Shown: positions 44,979-55,329 of the stretch, in pieces | How the letters are laid out: every line of letters starts with the position of its first letter | Position numbering within the stretch: position 1 is the stretch's first letter | Source of the DNA: Bog-532 sp963830385 | GTDB lineage: Bacteria; Actinomycetota; Actinomycetes; Streptosporangiales; Streptosporangiaceae | DNA: 64,000 bases | Reading direction: 5' to 3' | NCBI GenBank assembly: GCA_963830385.1 | Contig: CAWHMD010000010.1 | Span: forward strand, 227,893-291,892 | The notes under the pieces: model-generated | The model's database searches: none | Told to the model about the DNA's origin: nothing | Seen by the model: only the letters and a program-made list of their open reading frames with translations | Translations under genes and position numbers: made by a program

Positions 44979-45660
44979 TAAGTGCCGGGCGGCCCGTCCT
45001 CCGGCGGGGCGGGCACCGGGCGGGACGGGCACGAGGCGGTCATTTTGCTGTGCCTGCAACCGCGGGCCGGCACCACCGCGGGCCGGTCCCGGACAGGCGC
45101 ACAACGGCGGCCACGCTGGCCGGAACGCGCGTGTCCAGCCGGGCGGCGAGCGACACCACCGGGCGGCAGCGGGCGCCGCATGCGCCGGAGCAGGTCTTCG
45201 CCGAAGAATCGCGTCCGGATGACCGCGCGGGAGGCGGACACCGAACCACCCCCGGCAGCCGAGCCTGGGCGACGCCCGCCCGGCGATCGTGCCGGTGAGC
45301 TGCGTTTGGCCGGCTCACCCAGGCCGGACTGCGGCCGCCCGGCAGCATTGCCGTAGTGATCATCTACCTCGTGTGGATGTGGCTCTCAGCCGCTGTGCTA
45401 TTCGGTGCCGGGGTCAGCACCGGACTCGAACCGGGACGCGCCATTGCCACCTCGCAGGCGCTTAGCAGACCATTCGCCGGGCTGAGGAAACGGGGAAACT
45501 GCGCAAGAGCGGGGGAACCCTATACACAGCCGCTACTAGCCTCCGGCGCCGGGTGGACGCTGGCCGTGGCAGTCTGGGTACACGGTGAGCGTGTCCCCAG
45601 CGCACGGCAGCGCCGGAACGCGGACATGCCGCAAGCCAACGCGGACCAGGAGGTGGGCGC
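44979..45660. other. intergenic region, no supported gene
   Basis: About 680 bases. One plus-strand frame from 45356 starts IIYLVWMWLSAAVLFGAG, a single hydrophobic helix, but then degenerates into low-complexity Arg/Ser sequence; it may be the remnant of a membrane protein. Nothing else is recognised. Confidence 0.35.
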
Positions 45661-45876
45661 ATGCAGGCAGTTGTCGGGGACCGGCTCCACGTGCATGGCA
45701 ACATCGTGGGCCACCCGGATCGGGCGGGCGAGATCATCGAGGTCCGCGGAGCGGGCGGGAAGCCGCCCTACCTGGTGCGCTTCGACGACGGTCACACGGG
45801 CCTGGTGTTCCCCGGCCCGGACGCGATCATCGAGCATCCGCGCAGAAAGGGCAAGAAGGGCTCGGCGAAAGGCTGA
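45661..45876 (+). CDS. DUF1918-domain protein
   Basis: 71 residues with CAGGAGG ribosome site. QAVVGDRLHVHGNIVGHPDR, AGEIIEVRGAGGKPPYLVRF, DDGHTGLVFPGPDAIIEH: the SH3-like beta-barrel of DUF1918, a very common small actinobacterial protein often found near hsp20 and universal-stress genes. Basic tail RRKGKKGSAKG. No biochemical function is established. Confidence 0.9.
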   Translation: MQAVVGDRLHVHGNIVGHPDRAGEIIEVRGAGGKPPYLVRFDDGHTGLVFPGPDAIIEHPRRKGKKGSAKG

Positions 45877-46437
45877 ACAGCCCGCGAACCGGTACCCGCC
45901 GCACCTACTCAGAACAATGCGCGCTCATGCCACCGGCCGGGCGTGGAGAGGAAGCCAGTACAACTCGTTCAGCCTCGCCGGGTACTAGGATCAGGCCTCA
46001 ACGTCATCATCCGGCCGGAGGCATCTGCAAGCCGCCTGAACCGGGTACACGTCGCTGGGTGGTTCGTCATTCACGCCTCGTGGTGCGCTGATAGTGCCAC
46101 GGAACGGGCCGAACGGCCAGCGCGGCCAGCAGCCTGGCAGCCATACGGTGTAAGTCCCAAATTGCGGCGAATGCGTGCCCGCCCGCTCCGTTGTGCGCAG
46201 CCTTCGCCCCCGGGTAACGGGGGCGTTTGCGTGGCGGCCCCCATTCGGCCTGGGAACATGCGTGATCGCCGCTGGATGCGGTCTGCTGATGGCCCGTTCG
46301 TCCATCAGCGCTGTCCACTGGCACAGCCCCGACATCGACCTCACATGACCCTATAAGGGCCGGGCCCCTTCCCAGCTCAGCCCGGTAGCAGGACGCTCCG
46401 GGTGAGAAATTCCGAGCTCGGGAGAGGAGACCCGGCA
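45877..46437. other. non-coding stretch before the IS110 transposase; hairpin and possible IS left end
   Basis: No gene is supported. CGCCCCCG (46205-46212), loop GGTAA, CGGGGGCG (46218-46225) followed by TTTGCG is a terminator-like hairpin. The 200-300 bases upstream of an IS110-family recombinase gene normally belong to the element and, in the IS110 group, encode its guide (bridge) RNA; this stretch is the candidate, but the element's ends could not be fixed. Confidence 0.4.
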
Positions 46438-47454
46438 ATGTCTGTTTACGTCGGCATCGACGTGCACCGCAAGCGCTCCCAGGTGGCGGTGGTTACCGGG
46501 GACGGCGCGGTGCAGGTGAACAAGAACGCGGTGAACGGCTCGGAGCCGTTTCTGCGGCTGATCGGCGATCTGCCCGCGGGGACGCCGGTGGCGTTCGAGG
46601 CGGCGTTCGGCTGGAGCTGGCTGGCCGATCTGCTGGAGGATTACGGTTTCCAGACGCACCTGGTGCACCCGCTGCGGTGCAAGGCGATCGCCTCAGCAAG
46701 GCTGAAGAACGACAAGGTGGACGCCGCTATCTTGGCGCAGCTGCTGCGTGCGGACCTGCTGCCCGAAGCGTGGATCGCCCCGGTGAAGGTCCGCCAGCTC
46801 CGCGCGCTGCTGCGGCACCGGATCAGCCTGGTCCGGCTCGGCACCCAGCTGCGCAACCGGATCCACGCGGTGGCCGCCGACCACGGCTATGACCGGCCGG
46901 CCAGCTACTGGACCGGGCCGGGCCGCGGCTGGCTGGCCGAGCTGGACCTGCCTCCGGCATCGCGGGAGATCATCACCGACTGCCTGGCGGTCATCGACGG
47001 CCTGGCGCCGCTGACCGGCCGGATCGACGGGGAACTGCATCAGCACGCCAAGGCCGACCCGCGGGTCACGGTGCTGACCACGCTGCCCGGCGCCGGGGAG
47101 TTCACCGCGCTGGTCATGGTGGCCGAGATCGGCGACATCACCCGGTTTCCCAGTGCCCGCAAGCTGGCCTCCTGGGCCGGGCTGACCCCGACCGTGCGCG
47201 GTTCGGATCTGAAGGTCCGGCACGGGAACATCTCCAAGCAGGGCTCGGCGTGGCTGCGGTGGGCCATGAACCAGGCCGCGCAGACCGCCAAGCGGTCCCC
47301 GGAGTTCGCCGCCAGCTATGCGGCCATCACCAAACGGCGCGGGAAGAAGATCGCCACCATCGCGATCGCCCGCAAGCTGCTGACCCGCGCCTGGCACCTG
47401 CTGGCCGAAATGGAACCCGGCGAAGCCAGCACGCCGCCGCTGCGGCGGCCATGA
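46438..47454 (+). CDS. IS110-family DEDD transposase
   Basis: 338 residues. RuvC-like N-terminal domain: MSVYVGIDVHRKRSQVAVVT (D8), PVAFEAAFGWSWLADLLEDY (Glu), ASARLKNDKVDAAILAQLLR (D-D), together the DEDD catalytic set. C-terminal Tnp_20 domain: VLTTLPGAGEFTALVMVAEI, FPSARKLASWAGLTPTVRGS, GNISKQGSAWLRWAMNQAAQ with the catalytic serine context. GAGGAG ribosome site at 46422-46427. Appears complete, so the element may be active. IS110 enzymes recombine via a circular intermediate and leave no classic inverted repeats. Confidence 0.9.
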   Translation: MSVYVGIDVHRKRSQVAVVTGDGAVQVNKNAVNGSEPFLRLIGDLPAGTPVAFEAAFGWSWLADLLEDYGFQTHLVHPLRCKAIASARLKNDKVDAAILAQLLRADLLPEAWIAPVKVRQLRALLRHRISLVRLGTQLRNRIHAVAADHGYDRPASYWTGPGRGWLAELDLPPASREIITDCLAVIDGLAPLTGRIDGELHQHAKADPRVTVLTTLPGAGEFTALVMVAEIGDITRFPSARKLASWAGLTPTVRGSDLKVRHGNISKQGSAWLRWAMNQAAQTAKRSPEFAASYAAITKRRGKKIATIAIARKLLTRAWHLLAEMEPGEASTPPLRRP

Positions 47455-48799
47455 GAACGGGAGGGTCGCCAAGCCCCGGGTAAGCTCGCTCCTGCGGCAT
47501 GAGCCGGCGCCCCGCGCCGCGCTCGATCACATGACTGAGCAGCCCGGTCCCGGACACACGGTCATGGCAGCCACCCCCGCACACGGGGCGGCGCCGGATG
47601 GGTGCTTGTGAGACCACTCCGCACACCAGCGCCGGGAACCAGCACACGACCCCCTGACAACCCGATACCGTGACCGGCTCCTTCCTCGCCCTCGATGATC
47701 TCCCGCCGCTAGCCGGCCTCAAGCTCGTTCGTCCTCGCCGCTGCGCGGCTGCGGGCGCTCCAGCTTGACCCCCCGGCCGCGCAGCGGGAAGGGACCGGGC
47801 AGCTGCGAGGAAGAAGCCACAAGAACAGTCAGCCCAGCCCGGAAACGCACGTAGTCACCGGGCCAGATCCGTACGCCCTCTTGACAGTGATGGCCCTTAT
47901 GGGTGCCGCCGACAGGATCGAGCCCGTGGGCACGACAGGATCGTGGCTACGCCATGCGGCAAGTCGGCAGGCGAGGTGGACTGACGGACGGTCGATCACG
48001 GAGAGTAGTCTTCGCCCTCGCGCGAGCGCGCAAGTAGCCGTTATGCATTGCGTCCGACGTATGGGCAGATCTGCGTGCCCCGCGCAGAGCCGGACGATCT
48101 GAGTGCATCTGCGGGCGACTGCGAACCCCGACCATGCCGAACTGAGTGCAGTTGATCGCCAGCCGAAAAGTGCGAAATCCGAGTAACGATGGCAAGCGAG
48201 TCATTGATCTAGTTAGGCGGAACGGCTCGTCGTGGCGCCGAGAGGGCGCGCGCTGCCCGGGGCGCGCTTGTTTCCTAGCCGGGTTGTGGGGTCGCCGGGT
48301 TTTGTCGGGTCGGCGCACATCGTTAGCCCGGCCGGCGAACTCGGGCGGCTACGGTACGAGCCCGTGGTGCTGGCCCCGATCGAGGTGTGGGAACGCTGCC
48401 TGAGCCCCATGGCCATGGCGAAGGCAGGGCACGCGCTGAGCGCGGTCTGCGTGGCCGCCATGGGCGGCTTTCACCCGCTGGCCAAGCGCGTCGGCGGCCG
48501 GCCAGCGGTCGCGGCGGTCACCGGCGTCACCGTGGCCGCGGCCGTCATCCGTACCGCCGGATCTGGACCAACGAGGTATTCCCCTACACCGAAGCCCTCC
48601 CAGACTGATCTCGCGTGCCATTGGCGTGCCCTTAGCCCCGGCGACGAACGGTCCTTGGCGGTCACTCACGGACGCCGAGGTCCGCAGGTCAGACGATGTA
48701 GAAGCCGGGATCGCTCAGATTCCCAAGCTGACAGTCCTCGACTCCGGGCACCTCACACCAGGCCCCCGGCTTCATTGATCTGAAGGTCGCGCGTTGGCG
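47455..48799. other. intergenic stretch with no supported gene
   Basis: About 1.35 kb. A plus-strand frame at 48232-48783 contains LAPIEVWERCLSPMAMAKAG and VAAVTGVTVAAAVI, which could be a membrane-protein remnant, but there is no good ribosome site and the tail is low complexity. The part just after 47454 may be the right end of the IS110 element. Otherwise nothing is recognised. Confidence 0.35.
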
Positions 48800-49364
48800 T
48801 CAGGAACGGAGGGTGCGCAGGCCGGTGCGGATTTCGCTGACCAGGATCTCGGGCTGTTCCAAGGCCGCGAAGTGCCCGCCCTTGCCGGCCTCGCCGTAGT
48901 GGATCAGATTGCTGTAGGTGTCTTCGATCCAGCTTCGTGGCAGGCGTGGGATGTCTTTGGGGAAGACGGTCACCGCGACGGGAAGCGTCAGCTTCGGGCC
49001 GGCGAACGTGCCCGATTTGTTCTCCCAGTAGATGCGGGCGGATGATGCTGCGCTGTTGGTGAACCAGTAGAGGGATATCGCGTCGAGCATGTCGTCGATG
49101 CTGAGGGCGTCCTCGGCGAGGCCGTGGTTGTCGGTCTTGGACTGGAACTTGTCGTAGATCCAGGCTGCCTGGCCGGCGGGAGAGTCGGCCAGGGCGAATC
49201 CGGCAGTCTCCGGCTTCGTGCCCTGAAGGTGGTTCGCCCCACCAAGTTCGCCGGTGTAGAGGGCGAGGGTCTCCACGGCGTAGCGCTGTTCGGGCGACAA
49301 GGTGCCGGGTATCTGTGCGGGAAAGGCGTACTGGGTGTTCAGGTGAATTCCGAGCAGCCCCTCA

Positions 49365-51193
49365 GCTTGACTCTGTCGGGAATCTTGGCCGCTGCGGTTT
49401 AGCTGACGGCTCGCCATGAGCGCAGGCGTTTGATGTCGTGCTGGTCAAGGTAGTCCTGGAACGCCGTCGGCGGTCGTGTGGTTGTGCTCTCACCGGGCGG
49501 CAGCTGGCTGAGGCGTTCGATGTTGACGGCGATGGCGGTCAGGACGTGCTGCAAGTGGGCCTTGGGCTGGCCCCGGTAGCGGCAATGGCGCATGCCGTGG
49601 CCGTGAGCGAACTCGCAGACGGTGCCCTCGATGCCGGACCGGACGGCGTAGCGCTTGTGCCAGGCGGGGTCCTGCTGGTCGGCGCGGTTGCGGCCTGCAG
49701 CTCGTAGAGCTCGTGCGGGGGAAAGCCCACGGTGCGCTTGCCGTCGCCGGAGGTGGTGCACGCGGCCCTGGCGGGGCAGGGCTGGCACTGGCCCTTGGTG
49801 AAGCGAGCCACGATGAGCGGGGCGGCGTCGGGCGAGGACGTGGGGTAGGGGCCGTGCCACCCCTTGCTGACCTGGCCCTGGGGACAGGTGACTTCCCGGC
49901 GGTCATAGTCGACGCGGAAGTTGTCGCGGGCGTAGCCCTCCCGGACGCGGTGCTGGCGGGTGCGGTTTCCGGGCAGCGGACCGGTGAGGGTGACCCGGTG
50001 CTCGCGCCCGGCCCGCTCCATGTGCACCAGGGAGGTGTAGCCGCCGTCCACCAGGTGCTCGCCGGGGAGCAGGCCCCGGCGCTCCAAGCGGGAGTGGATC
50101 CCGGCCAGGGCCTGCCTGTCGTCGCTGGTGGCGGGCATGGTGGCGATGTCGGTGATGACGTTGGGCCCGTCTTCGGCGCAGGTCTCGGTCACGTGGGCGA
50201 GGTATCCCGTCCAGCGGATGACCTGGCCCCGGCGGGAGTAGCGGGCGGCCGGGTCGTAGGGGGACACGATGCGGGAGGCCGACGGCGGCAGGCCGGCGTC
50301 GGCCTCATCGTCGCGCCAGCGCAGGCGCCCGGCGGAGTCCCAGTGGTAATTCTGGAGGAGGACCTGCCGCAGGGCCTCCACCCGGGGGCCGGCCAGCAGG
50401 TCCGGGTGGCGGGCGGCCAGGTGCTCGATCAGCCGGCGGGCATCCGCCCCGGCTTCGTTCATCCTGGTCTTCGGCCGGGTGGGGTTCTTGCCCAGGCGGA
50501 CCGGGCGGCCGTAGCGACGGCCCCAGTCGTCATCGGCCAGGCCTTCCAGCGCGTGGCCGGCGGTGCGGGCGACTTCCTCCAGGGCGGCGCGCACCGCCTC
50601 GGTGACCAGCTCCAGCCGGGTCAGGTCCCGCACCGCCGCCAGGACATGGGTGGAGTCGGTGCGCTGGGCGGTCCGCTCGCGGACCAGCCCGGCCTCCTTC
50701 AGCCGGGCCAGGGCCAGGTCAAGAAGCCGGTCGGCCCGCCCGTCCTCCAGCATCCGGTCGCGGAAATCGCCCAGCACGCTGTGGTGGAAGCCCGGATCGT
50801 CGAGATCGAGGCCGAGCGCGTACTTGAAGTCGATGCGGCACCGCACCGCCTCGGCGGCATCGCGGTCAGAGAGATCGAGCAGGAACTGCAGCACGCTCAC
50901 CGTGGCCAGCTGCGCCGGCGAGATCCCGGGCCGCCCGTCCCGGGGATACCAGCCGGCGAAGTCCTCGTCGTCCCACAGGCCGTCGAGCCGGTCCCGCACC
51001 CACATCGCCGTCGTCCCGGCCGGGTTGCTGGCCCGCGCCACCCGCGCGGTCAGTTCCGGGACCTCAGCCCCCAGGCGGGGACGGATCGACATCGCGCACT
51101 CCTCAGGGATCTCGCGGGACTCATGTCCCCGCAAGATTGGCCCCGGAGGTCACTGCAGTCAGCCAAATACCAAGATTCCCGACAGAGTCAAGC
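49365..51193 (-). mobile_element. IS1182-family insertion sequence (1.83 kb) inside the epoxide hydrolase gene
   Basis: Perfect 24-base terminal inverted repeats, 49365-49388 (starting GCTTGACTCTGTCGG) and 51170-51193. The three bases TCA occur on both sides (49362-49364 and 51194-51196) and excising the element with one copy restores the host reading frame, which confirms the exact ends. One transposase gene, itself frameshifted. Confidence 0.9.
49399..51092 (-). pseudogene. IS1182-family transposase, frameshifted near 49695
   Basis: From ATG 51092 (GAGGAG upstream): [80 protein letters not shown] (first Asp), [19 protein letters not shown] (second Asp), [20 protein letters not shown]. The expected ending ([56 protein letters not shown]) is in another frame after one missing base near 49695, so the Glu-containing final domain is lost from the main frame. 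Confidence 0.85.
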
Positions 51194-51801
51194 TCAGGTT
51201 GCATGGCCCCGAGGGCGGTGGTGACGACGGCACCCCAATCGCCGCCTTGCGCGGCCCATTTCGTGTAGCCGAGACGCTTCATCAGCTCCACCCACGCGCT
51301 GGCGATGCGCGATACAGTCCACCCGGTCTGCGTGGGCTTGCCGGAGAACCCGAACCCGGGCAGCGACGGGACGACGACGTGGAATGAATCGGCGGCGTCT
51401 CCTCCGGACGAAACCGGATCGGTCAGCGGGCCGATCAGCTTCAGGAACTCCACGATCGAGCCCGGCCATCCGTGCGTGAGTATCAGCGGCATCGCGTTGG
51501 GATTGTTGGACCTGACGTGGATGAAGTGGATGTCCAGCCCATCAATCTCGGTCAGGAACTGGGGGAAGCGATTGAGCCCGGACTCAAAGCGCCGCCAGTC
51601 GTAACCTCGCTCCCAGTAGCCGGCCAGAGATCTGGCGTTCTCTACGCGAACCCCTTGCGACCAGTCGCCCACCGTTTCCGGATCCGGCCACCGGGTTCTG
51701 GCCAGTCGCTGCTTCAGGTCGCCGATCTCCGAATCCGGGATCGAGACGGTGAACGGGCGGACGAGGGCCGGGGCCGGCGGCGTCGGTTCGGTCATGGCCA
51801 T

Positions 51802-52960
51802 CTTCTCTTCTCCTGAGCTTCCAAGCACAGCGCAACCTTCCACTGCACACTGGTATGCAGTCGGATCTGTCAACTTAACGGTGTAACTTCGGTCTCTGTT
51901 GTTACTTTCGTCCCGCGCTGAGGCGACCGTCGAAGGTGATGTCGAAGGCGTTCAGGGCGGCCTTCCAGCCCGGCTGCAGCCAGCCTTCGTTACGCGGTAG
52001 GTTGATCGAGTTTCAAGATCACTTGAGCGTTCTCGTGTTCAATCTTCACACGGACCCGCGGGTCGAGTTCGGCTGTCTTGTCTGCGGCCGGGACGTGGGC
52101 GACGTAGACGACATTGATACTGCTCTGCCTGCCCGCAGGAGGGCGGCCGCCGCGTCGAGCGCCCTGTCGGCGGCCGGCGAACCGTCGTACCCGGTCACCA
52201 GGTGCCGGCTGGGGGCTGGCGGCGCATCGGCGGCCACCCCGCGGCTGGCTGTCAGCGATATCTGGCATGACAGCCAGCCTGGCTGCCGCCAGGATGAGCG
52301 GGAATCACGTGGTTTAGGTGATTCCCGTCGGCCGCGAGCAGTCACGCCTGCCGTCCGGCAGCTGGTCTAGGCGCGGCCACGGTAGCCGGACGACAGTACG
52401 GTGCCGAGCACAACCACGCCGATCGTGTCCCGTTCGAATATTTAGTTACGTGGACTGAGCACTCCCAGGTCAGACAACGGCATGGTCTTCACCGGCCGGT
52501 TCGGCGCCGGGCCCGGGGCCGGTTGACAACCGGGCTGGTGATGCTCGCGCGCACGGCCCAGCCATCCGGGGGTTGTCAAAACGGCCCATCCGACACCCGA
52601 TGCAGGGGCATTTGCCCCGGAACCGCGCCGTCTCGCACATCCGGCGCCGCCCCATCGCCACTGGACGCCCGGCTGCGGCTCAGCAGGACCAGCCAGCCGA
52701 AGACCCGGACCATGATCAAGTACAGCAGACGGAAGACCACGGACCGCGATCATGCCTCACCTCCCCACGGACAGCAACCGCAGCTCACAGCCCGTGCACT
52801 GGGTTTTTAAAGCGGTAAACCGCATGCCGCCCGGCCACCACAATCACGCGAACGAGGTGAGGCCTGCTCACTCAGGCGGATCCGAGGCTTCTATCAAAAT
52901 CTCATACTCGGCCAGGCCGCCAGGGGTACCCCGCGGTCGGCCACGGTGAAAGGAACGGCG
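51802..52960. other. intergenic region with a universal-stress remnant and palindromes
   Basis: Besides the USP remnant (listed), the part 52300-52960 has no supported gene. CCGGTTGACAACCGG at 52519-52533 is a perfect palindrome around one A, and GGTTGTCAA recurs inverted at 52571-52579; these resemble operator sites. Confidence 0.4.
51990..52268 (-). pseudogene. universal stress protein (UspA) remnant
   Basis: Two minus frames combine to LVTGYDGSPAADRALDAAAA, LLRAGRAVS, VVYVAHVPAADKTAELDPRV and VKIEHENAQVILKLDQPTA. GYDGSPAA is the start of the ATP-binding Usp fold. One frameshift separates the halves and the C-terminal ATP loop (G-2x-G-9x-G) is missing, so this is a fragment. Confidence 0.55.
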
Positions 52961-53866
52961 ATGACCGCGCAGCAACGCGACATGATCGACCAGATCCTCC
53001 GCAACGCCCCGTTCGACCTCGGCGGGGACGTCGCCGCTCAGCGCCCCCTCCTCGAGCAGATGCTCACCTCACAGCCCCTGCCGGCAGACGTCCGAACGAC
53101 GCCCGCAAACCTGGGCGGCCTCCCCGTGGTCTTCACCGACATCGCCGACGTCGAGCCGCGCGGCACCATCTTCCACATTCATGGCGGAGGCTTCGCGCTC
53201 GGCTCCGCGGAGGGATCCGTTGGACTGGCGTCCAGCCTGGCCCGCAAGACGGGCATGCGCGCCGTATCCGTCGACTACCGGCTCGCGCCCGAACACCCCT
53301 ACCCTGCCGCGCTCCAGGACGTCACCGCCGCCTACCGCGCCCTTGTCGAGCAGGCCGGCGGCGCCGACCACGTTGTCGTGTCTGGCGAGTCGGCCGGCGG
53401 CAACCTCGCCATCGAACTCCTCATCGCCGGCAAGGCGGAGGGCCTGACGATGCCCGCGGCCGCCCTGCTGCTCTCCCCGATGACCGACCTCACTGTGACC
53501 GGCAGCAGTTACGTCGGCAAAGCGCACGCCGACCCCGCCATCAGCGCCCAGGCCATCCGCACCCGGGCCGTGGACTACCTGGCCGGCACAGACCCGGCCG
53601 ACCCCCTGGTCAGCCCCATCTTCGCCAACCTCTCCGGACTCCCGCCGCTGCTGATCCAGGCCGGATCGCATGAGGTGCTCCTCGACGACGCCACCCGCCT
53701 CGCGGGCAAGGCCGCAGCCGACGATGTGGCCGTCATCCTGGACATCACCCCCGGCGTCCCGCATGTCTTCCAGGCATTCGCCGCGCTCCTCGACGAAGGC
53801 GACGCCGCCCTCGACCGGATCGCCCGCTTCGTCAAGGACAACGCCGTCCATAAGGTTGCCGCCTGA
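52961..53866 (+). CDS. alpha/beta-hydrolase, HSL/GDXG-type esterase
   Basis: 301 residues from ATG 52961 with AAAGGA upstream. HSL-family signature: GTIFHIHGGGFALGSAEGSV (HGGG oxyanion motif), AVSVDYRLAPEHPYPAALQD, VVVSGESAGGNLAIELLIAG (catalytic Ser in GESAG), DYLAGTDPADPLVSPIFANL (Asp region) and DITPGVPHVFQAFAALLDEG (catalytic His). Hydrolyses short-chain esters or similar small molecules in the cytosol. It is followed about 140 bases later by an NmrA-like oxidoreductase in the same direction, possibly a small detoxification unit. Confidence 0.9.
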   Translation: MTAQQRDMIDQILRNAPFDLGGDVAAQRPLLEQMLTSQPLPADVRTTPANLGGLPVVFTDIADVEPRGTIFHIHGGGFALGSAEGSVGLASSLARKTGMRAVSVDYRLAPEHPYPAALQDVTAAYRALVEQAGGADHVVVSGESAGGNLAIELLIAGKAEGLTMPAAALLLSPMTDLTVTGSSYVGKAHADPAISAQAIRTRAVDYLAGTDPADPLVSPIFANLSGLPPLLIQAGSHEVLLDDATRLAGKAAADDVAVILDITPGVPHVFQAFAALLDEGDAALDRIARFVKDNAVHKVAA

Positions 53867-54007
53867 CGGGCACCACCAGCCCCAAGGGAACTTCGGAAAG
53901 TAGACGGGACGGCGTCATTGCCTCATCCGAGTGCCCGTTTCGCTGCGCCAGGGGAGCTCGCCAACAGCTGCCCTGGTAATTCACCACCGGCCCGGAAGGA
54001 ACTGAAG

Positions 54008-54856
54008 ATGTATCTGGTCACTGGAGCAACAGGCCACGTCGGCGGGCCCGTCGCGCGGCAGCTGCACGAACAAGGCCACAGCGTCCGCGCGCTGGTGCGC
54101 GACCCTTCCCGTGCGGCCAGCCTGCCGGCGGGCATCGAGCTCGCCGTCGGTGATCTCGACGACCCCGCAAGCGTGTCGAAAGCGGTCACCGGCGCCGAGG
54201 CCATCTTCTTGATGCAGGTCGGAACCGGGACCGAGCAGACCAAGACGATGATCGCCGCCGCCCACGACGCGGCGGTGCCCAGGATTGTGCTGCTGTCTTC
54301 CGCCGGCGCGCGCCTGCTGCCGCTGGACGCCAACCCCATGGGGGCAGCCTTCGCGGCTCGCGAGCAGATCCTGCGCGAGTCCGGCCTTGGCGTGACCTAC
54401 CTGCGGCCCAGCGCCTTCGCCTCCAACGCCTTCGCCTGGCGCGACTCCATCCGGACCGGCAAGGTCACCGACCCGACCGGTGACGGCGTGCTTGCCGTGA
54501 TGGACCCGGAAGACATCGCACGTGTCGCCGTGGCCGCCCTGACCGAAGACGGCCATGTAGGTAAGGGGTACCTCCTCACCGGCCCGCAGGCCCTGACCGC
54601 GCGCGAGCAGGTCGCGACCATCGCCGAGGTGACCGGGCACCCGATCGACTTCCAGGACGTGACCCCACACGAATTTGCCCAGGCTGCCATTCAGCAGGGA
54701 ACCCCGCCTGAGCAGGCACACCTCATGGAACGCCTCAACGAGGTCTTCCGCGCCCGCCGCTCGGTGAACATCACCGACGACGTCGAGAACATCACCGGAA
54801 CAGCCCCCGCGACCTTCCGCGACTGGTGCGAACGCCACGTCGGCGCGTTCCGCTGA
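54008..54856 (+). CDS. NmrA-like NAD(P)H-binding oxidoreductase
   Basis: 282 residues. YLVTGATGHVGGPVARQLHE is the GxxGxxG dinucleotide loop at the very N-terminus; then VRALVRDPSRAASLPAGIEL, VGDLDDPASVSKAVTGAEA, RIVLLSSAGARL, GVTYLRPSAFASNAFAW, DIARVAVAALTEDGHVGKGY, LTGPQALTAREQVATIAEVT. Atypical short-chain dehydrogenase of the NmrA/quinone-oxidoreductase type, which lacks the YxxxK dyad and often serves as redox sensor or quinone reductase. GGAAGGAACTGAAG precedes the ATG; a longer start is unlikely. Confidence 0.9.
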   Translation: MYLVTGATGHVGGPVARQLHEQGHSVRALVRDPSRAASLPAGIELAVGDLDDPASVSKAVTGAEAIFLMQVGTGTEQTKTMIAAAHDAAVPRIVLLSSAGARLLPLDANPMGAAFAAREQILRESGLGVTYLRPSAFASNAFAWRDSIRTGKVTDPTGDGVLAVMDPEDIARVAVAALTEDGHVGKGYLLTGPQALTAREQVATIAEVTGHPIDFQDVTPHEFAQAAIQQGTPPEQAHLMERLNEVFRARRSVNITDDVENITGTAPATFRDWCERHVGAFR

Positions 54857-55077
54857 GGCTCGCCTCACCGCCCATCGATAGTGAACGGCGTCGCCATGCT
54901 GAGATCTGCTTAGACCGGGGTGGGGGGGATCACCCAGACCAGGTGATTCTCGCTCACCAAGGCTGGGGCCAGGATCGCCAGCCAGGACCGGGACGACAGG
55001 AGGAGGGCCATCATCAAGTTCGCTACCCGCCGCGAGCGTACGTCGTTGCCTGCCGCCGGCTCACTCGCGGGGCACCG

Positions 55078-55329
55078 GTGACTGGAGCGCAGCGCGAGTC
55101 CCAGGCGCAGCGGTATCAGATTCGTGTCCGCGGCCGGCTGGGCCAGACGATCCGTTCGGCGTTTCCCGCCCTGCGGGCCCGGGTGGACGGCGGCGACACC
55201 GTGCTGACCGGGGTGCTGGCCGATCAGCCCGCGGTTTACGGTGTGCTGGCCGAAGCCGAAGCGCTCGGCCTCGAGCTCATCGAGGTCCGCCGGCTGCGGT
55301 CAGACGAGCCGGGGGAGCCATCGTCGTGA
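55078..55329 (+). CDS. small conserved hypothetical protein (83 aa)
   Basis: GTG start. QRYQIRVRGRLGQTIRSAFP, LRARVDGGDTVLTGVLADQP, AVYGVLAEAEALGLELIEVR: an alternating strand-helix pattern with no catalytic motif. I recognise this as a recurrent actinobacterial hypothetical, often near stress or regulatory genes. Its 3' end overlaps, tail to tail, the C-terminal extension of the LAL regulator. Confidence 0.6.
   Translation: MTGAQRESQAQRYQIRVRGRLGQTIRSAFPALRARVDGGDTVLTGVLADQPAVYGVLAEAEALGLELIEVRRLRSDEPGEPSS

Larger units (their letters stand above)
48800..51801 (-). pseudogene. epoxide hydrolase interrupted by an IS1182 element
   Basis: N-terminal part (51801 down to 51194): RPFTVSIPDSEIGDLKQRLA, WPDPETVGDWSQGV, LPLILTHGWPGSIVEFLKLI (HGWP oxyanion motif), VVVPSLPGFGFSGKPT, AAQGGDWGAVV (nucleophile Asp in GGDWG). 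C-terminal part (49361 down to 48800): GLLGIHLNTQYAFP, GYALAD-like lid with SPAGQAAWIYDKFQSKTDN, and AGKGGHFAALEQPE (catalytic His). Removing the IS and one copy of the TGA duplication restores one frame across the joint (MQPEGLLGIHLN). The intact enzyme would hydrolyse epoxides to diols. Confidence 0.9.

Noticed and set aside
49713..51224. 503-codon open frame antisense to the IS1182 transposase
   Set aside because: Shadow frame with Gly/Val/Pro-rich composition; the transposase motifs and ends are on the other strand.
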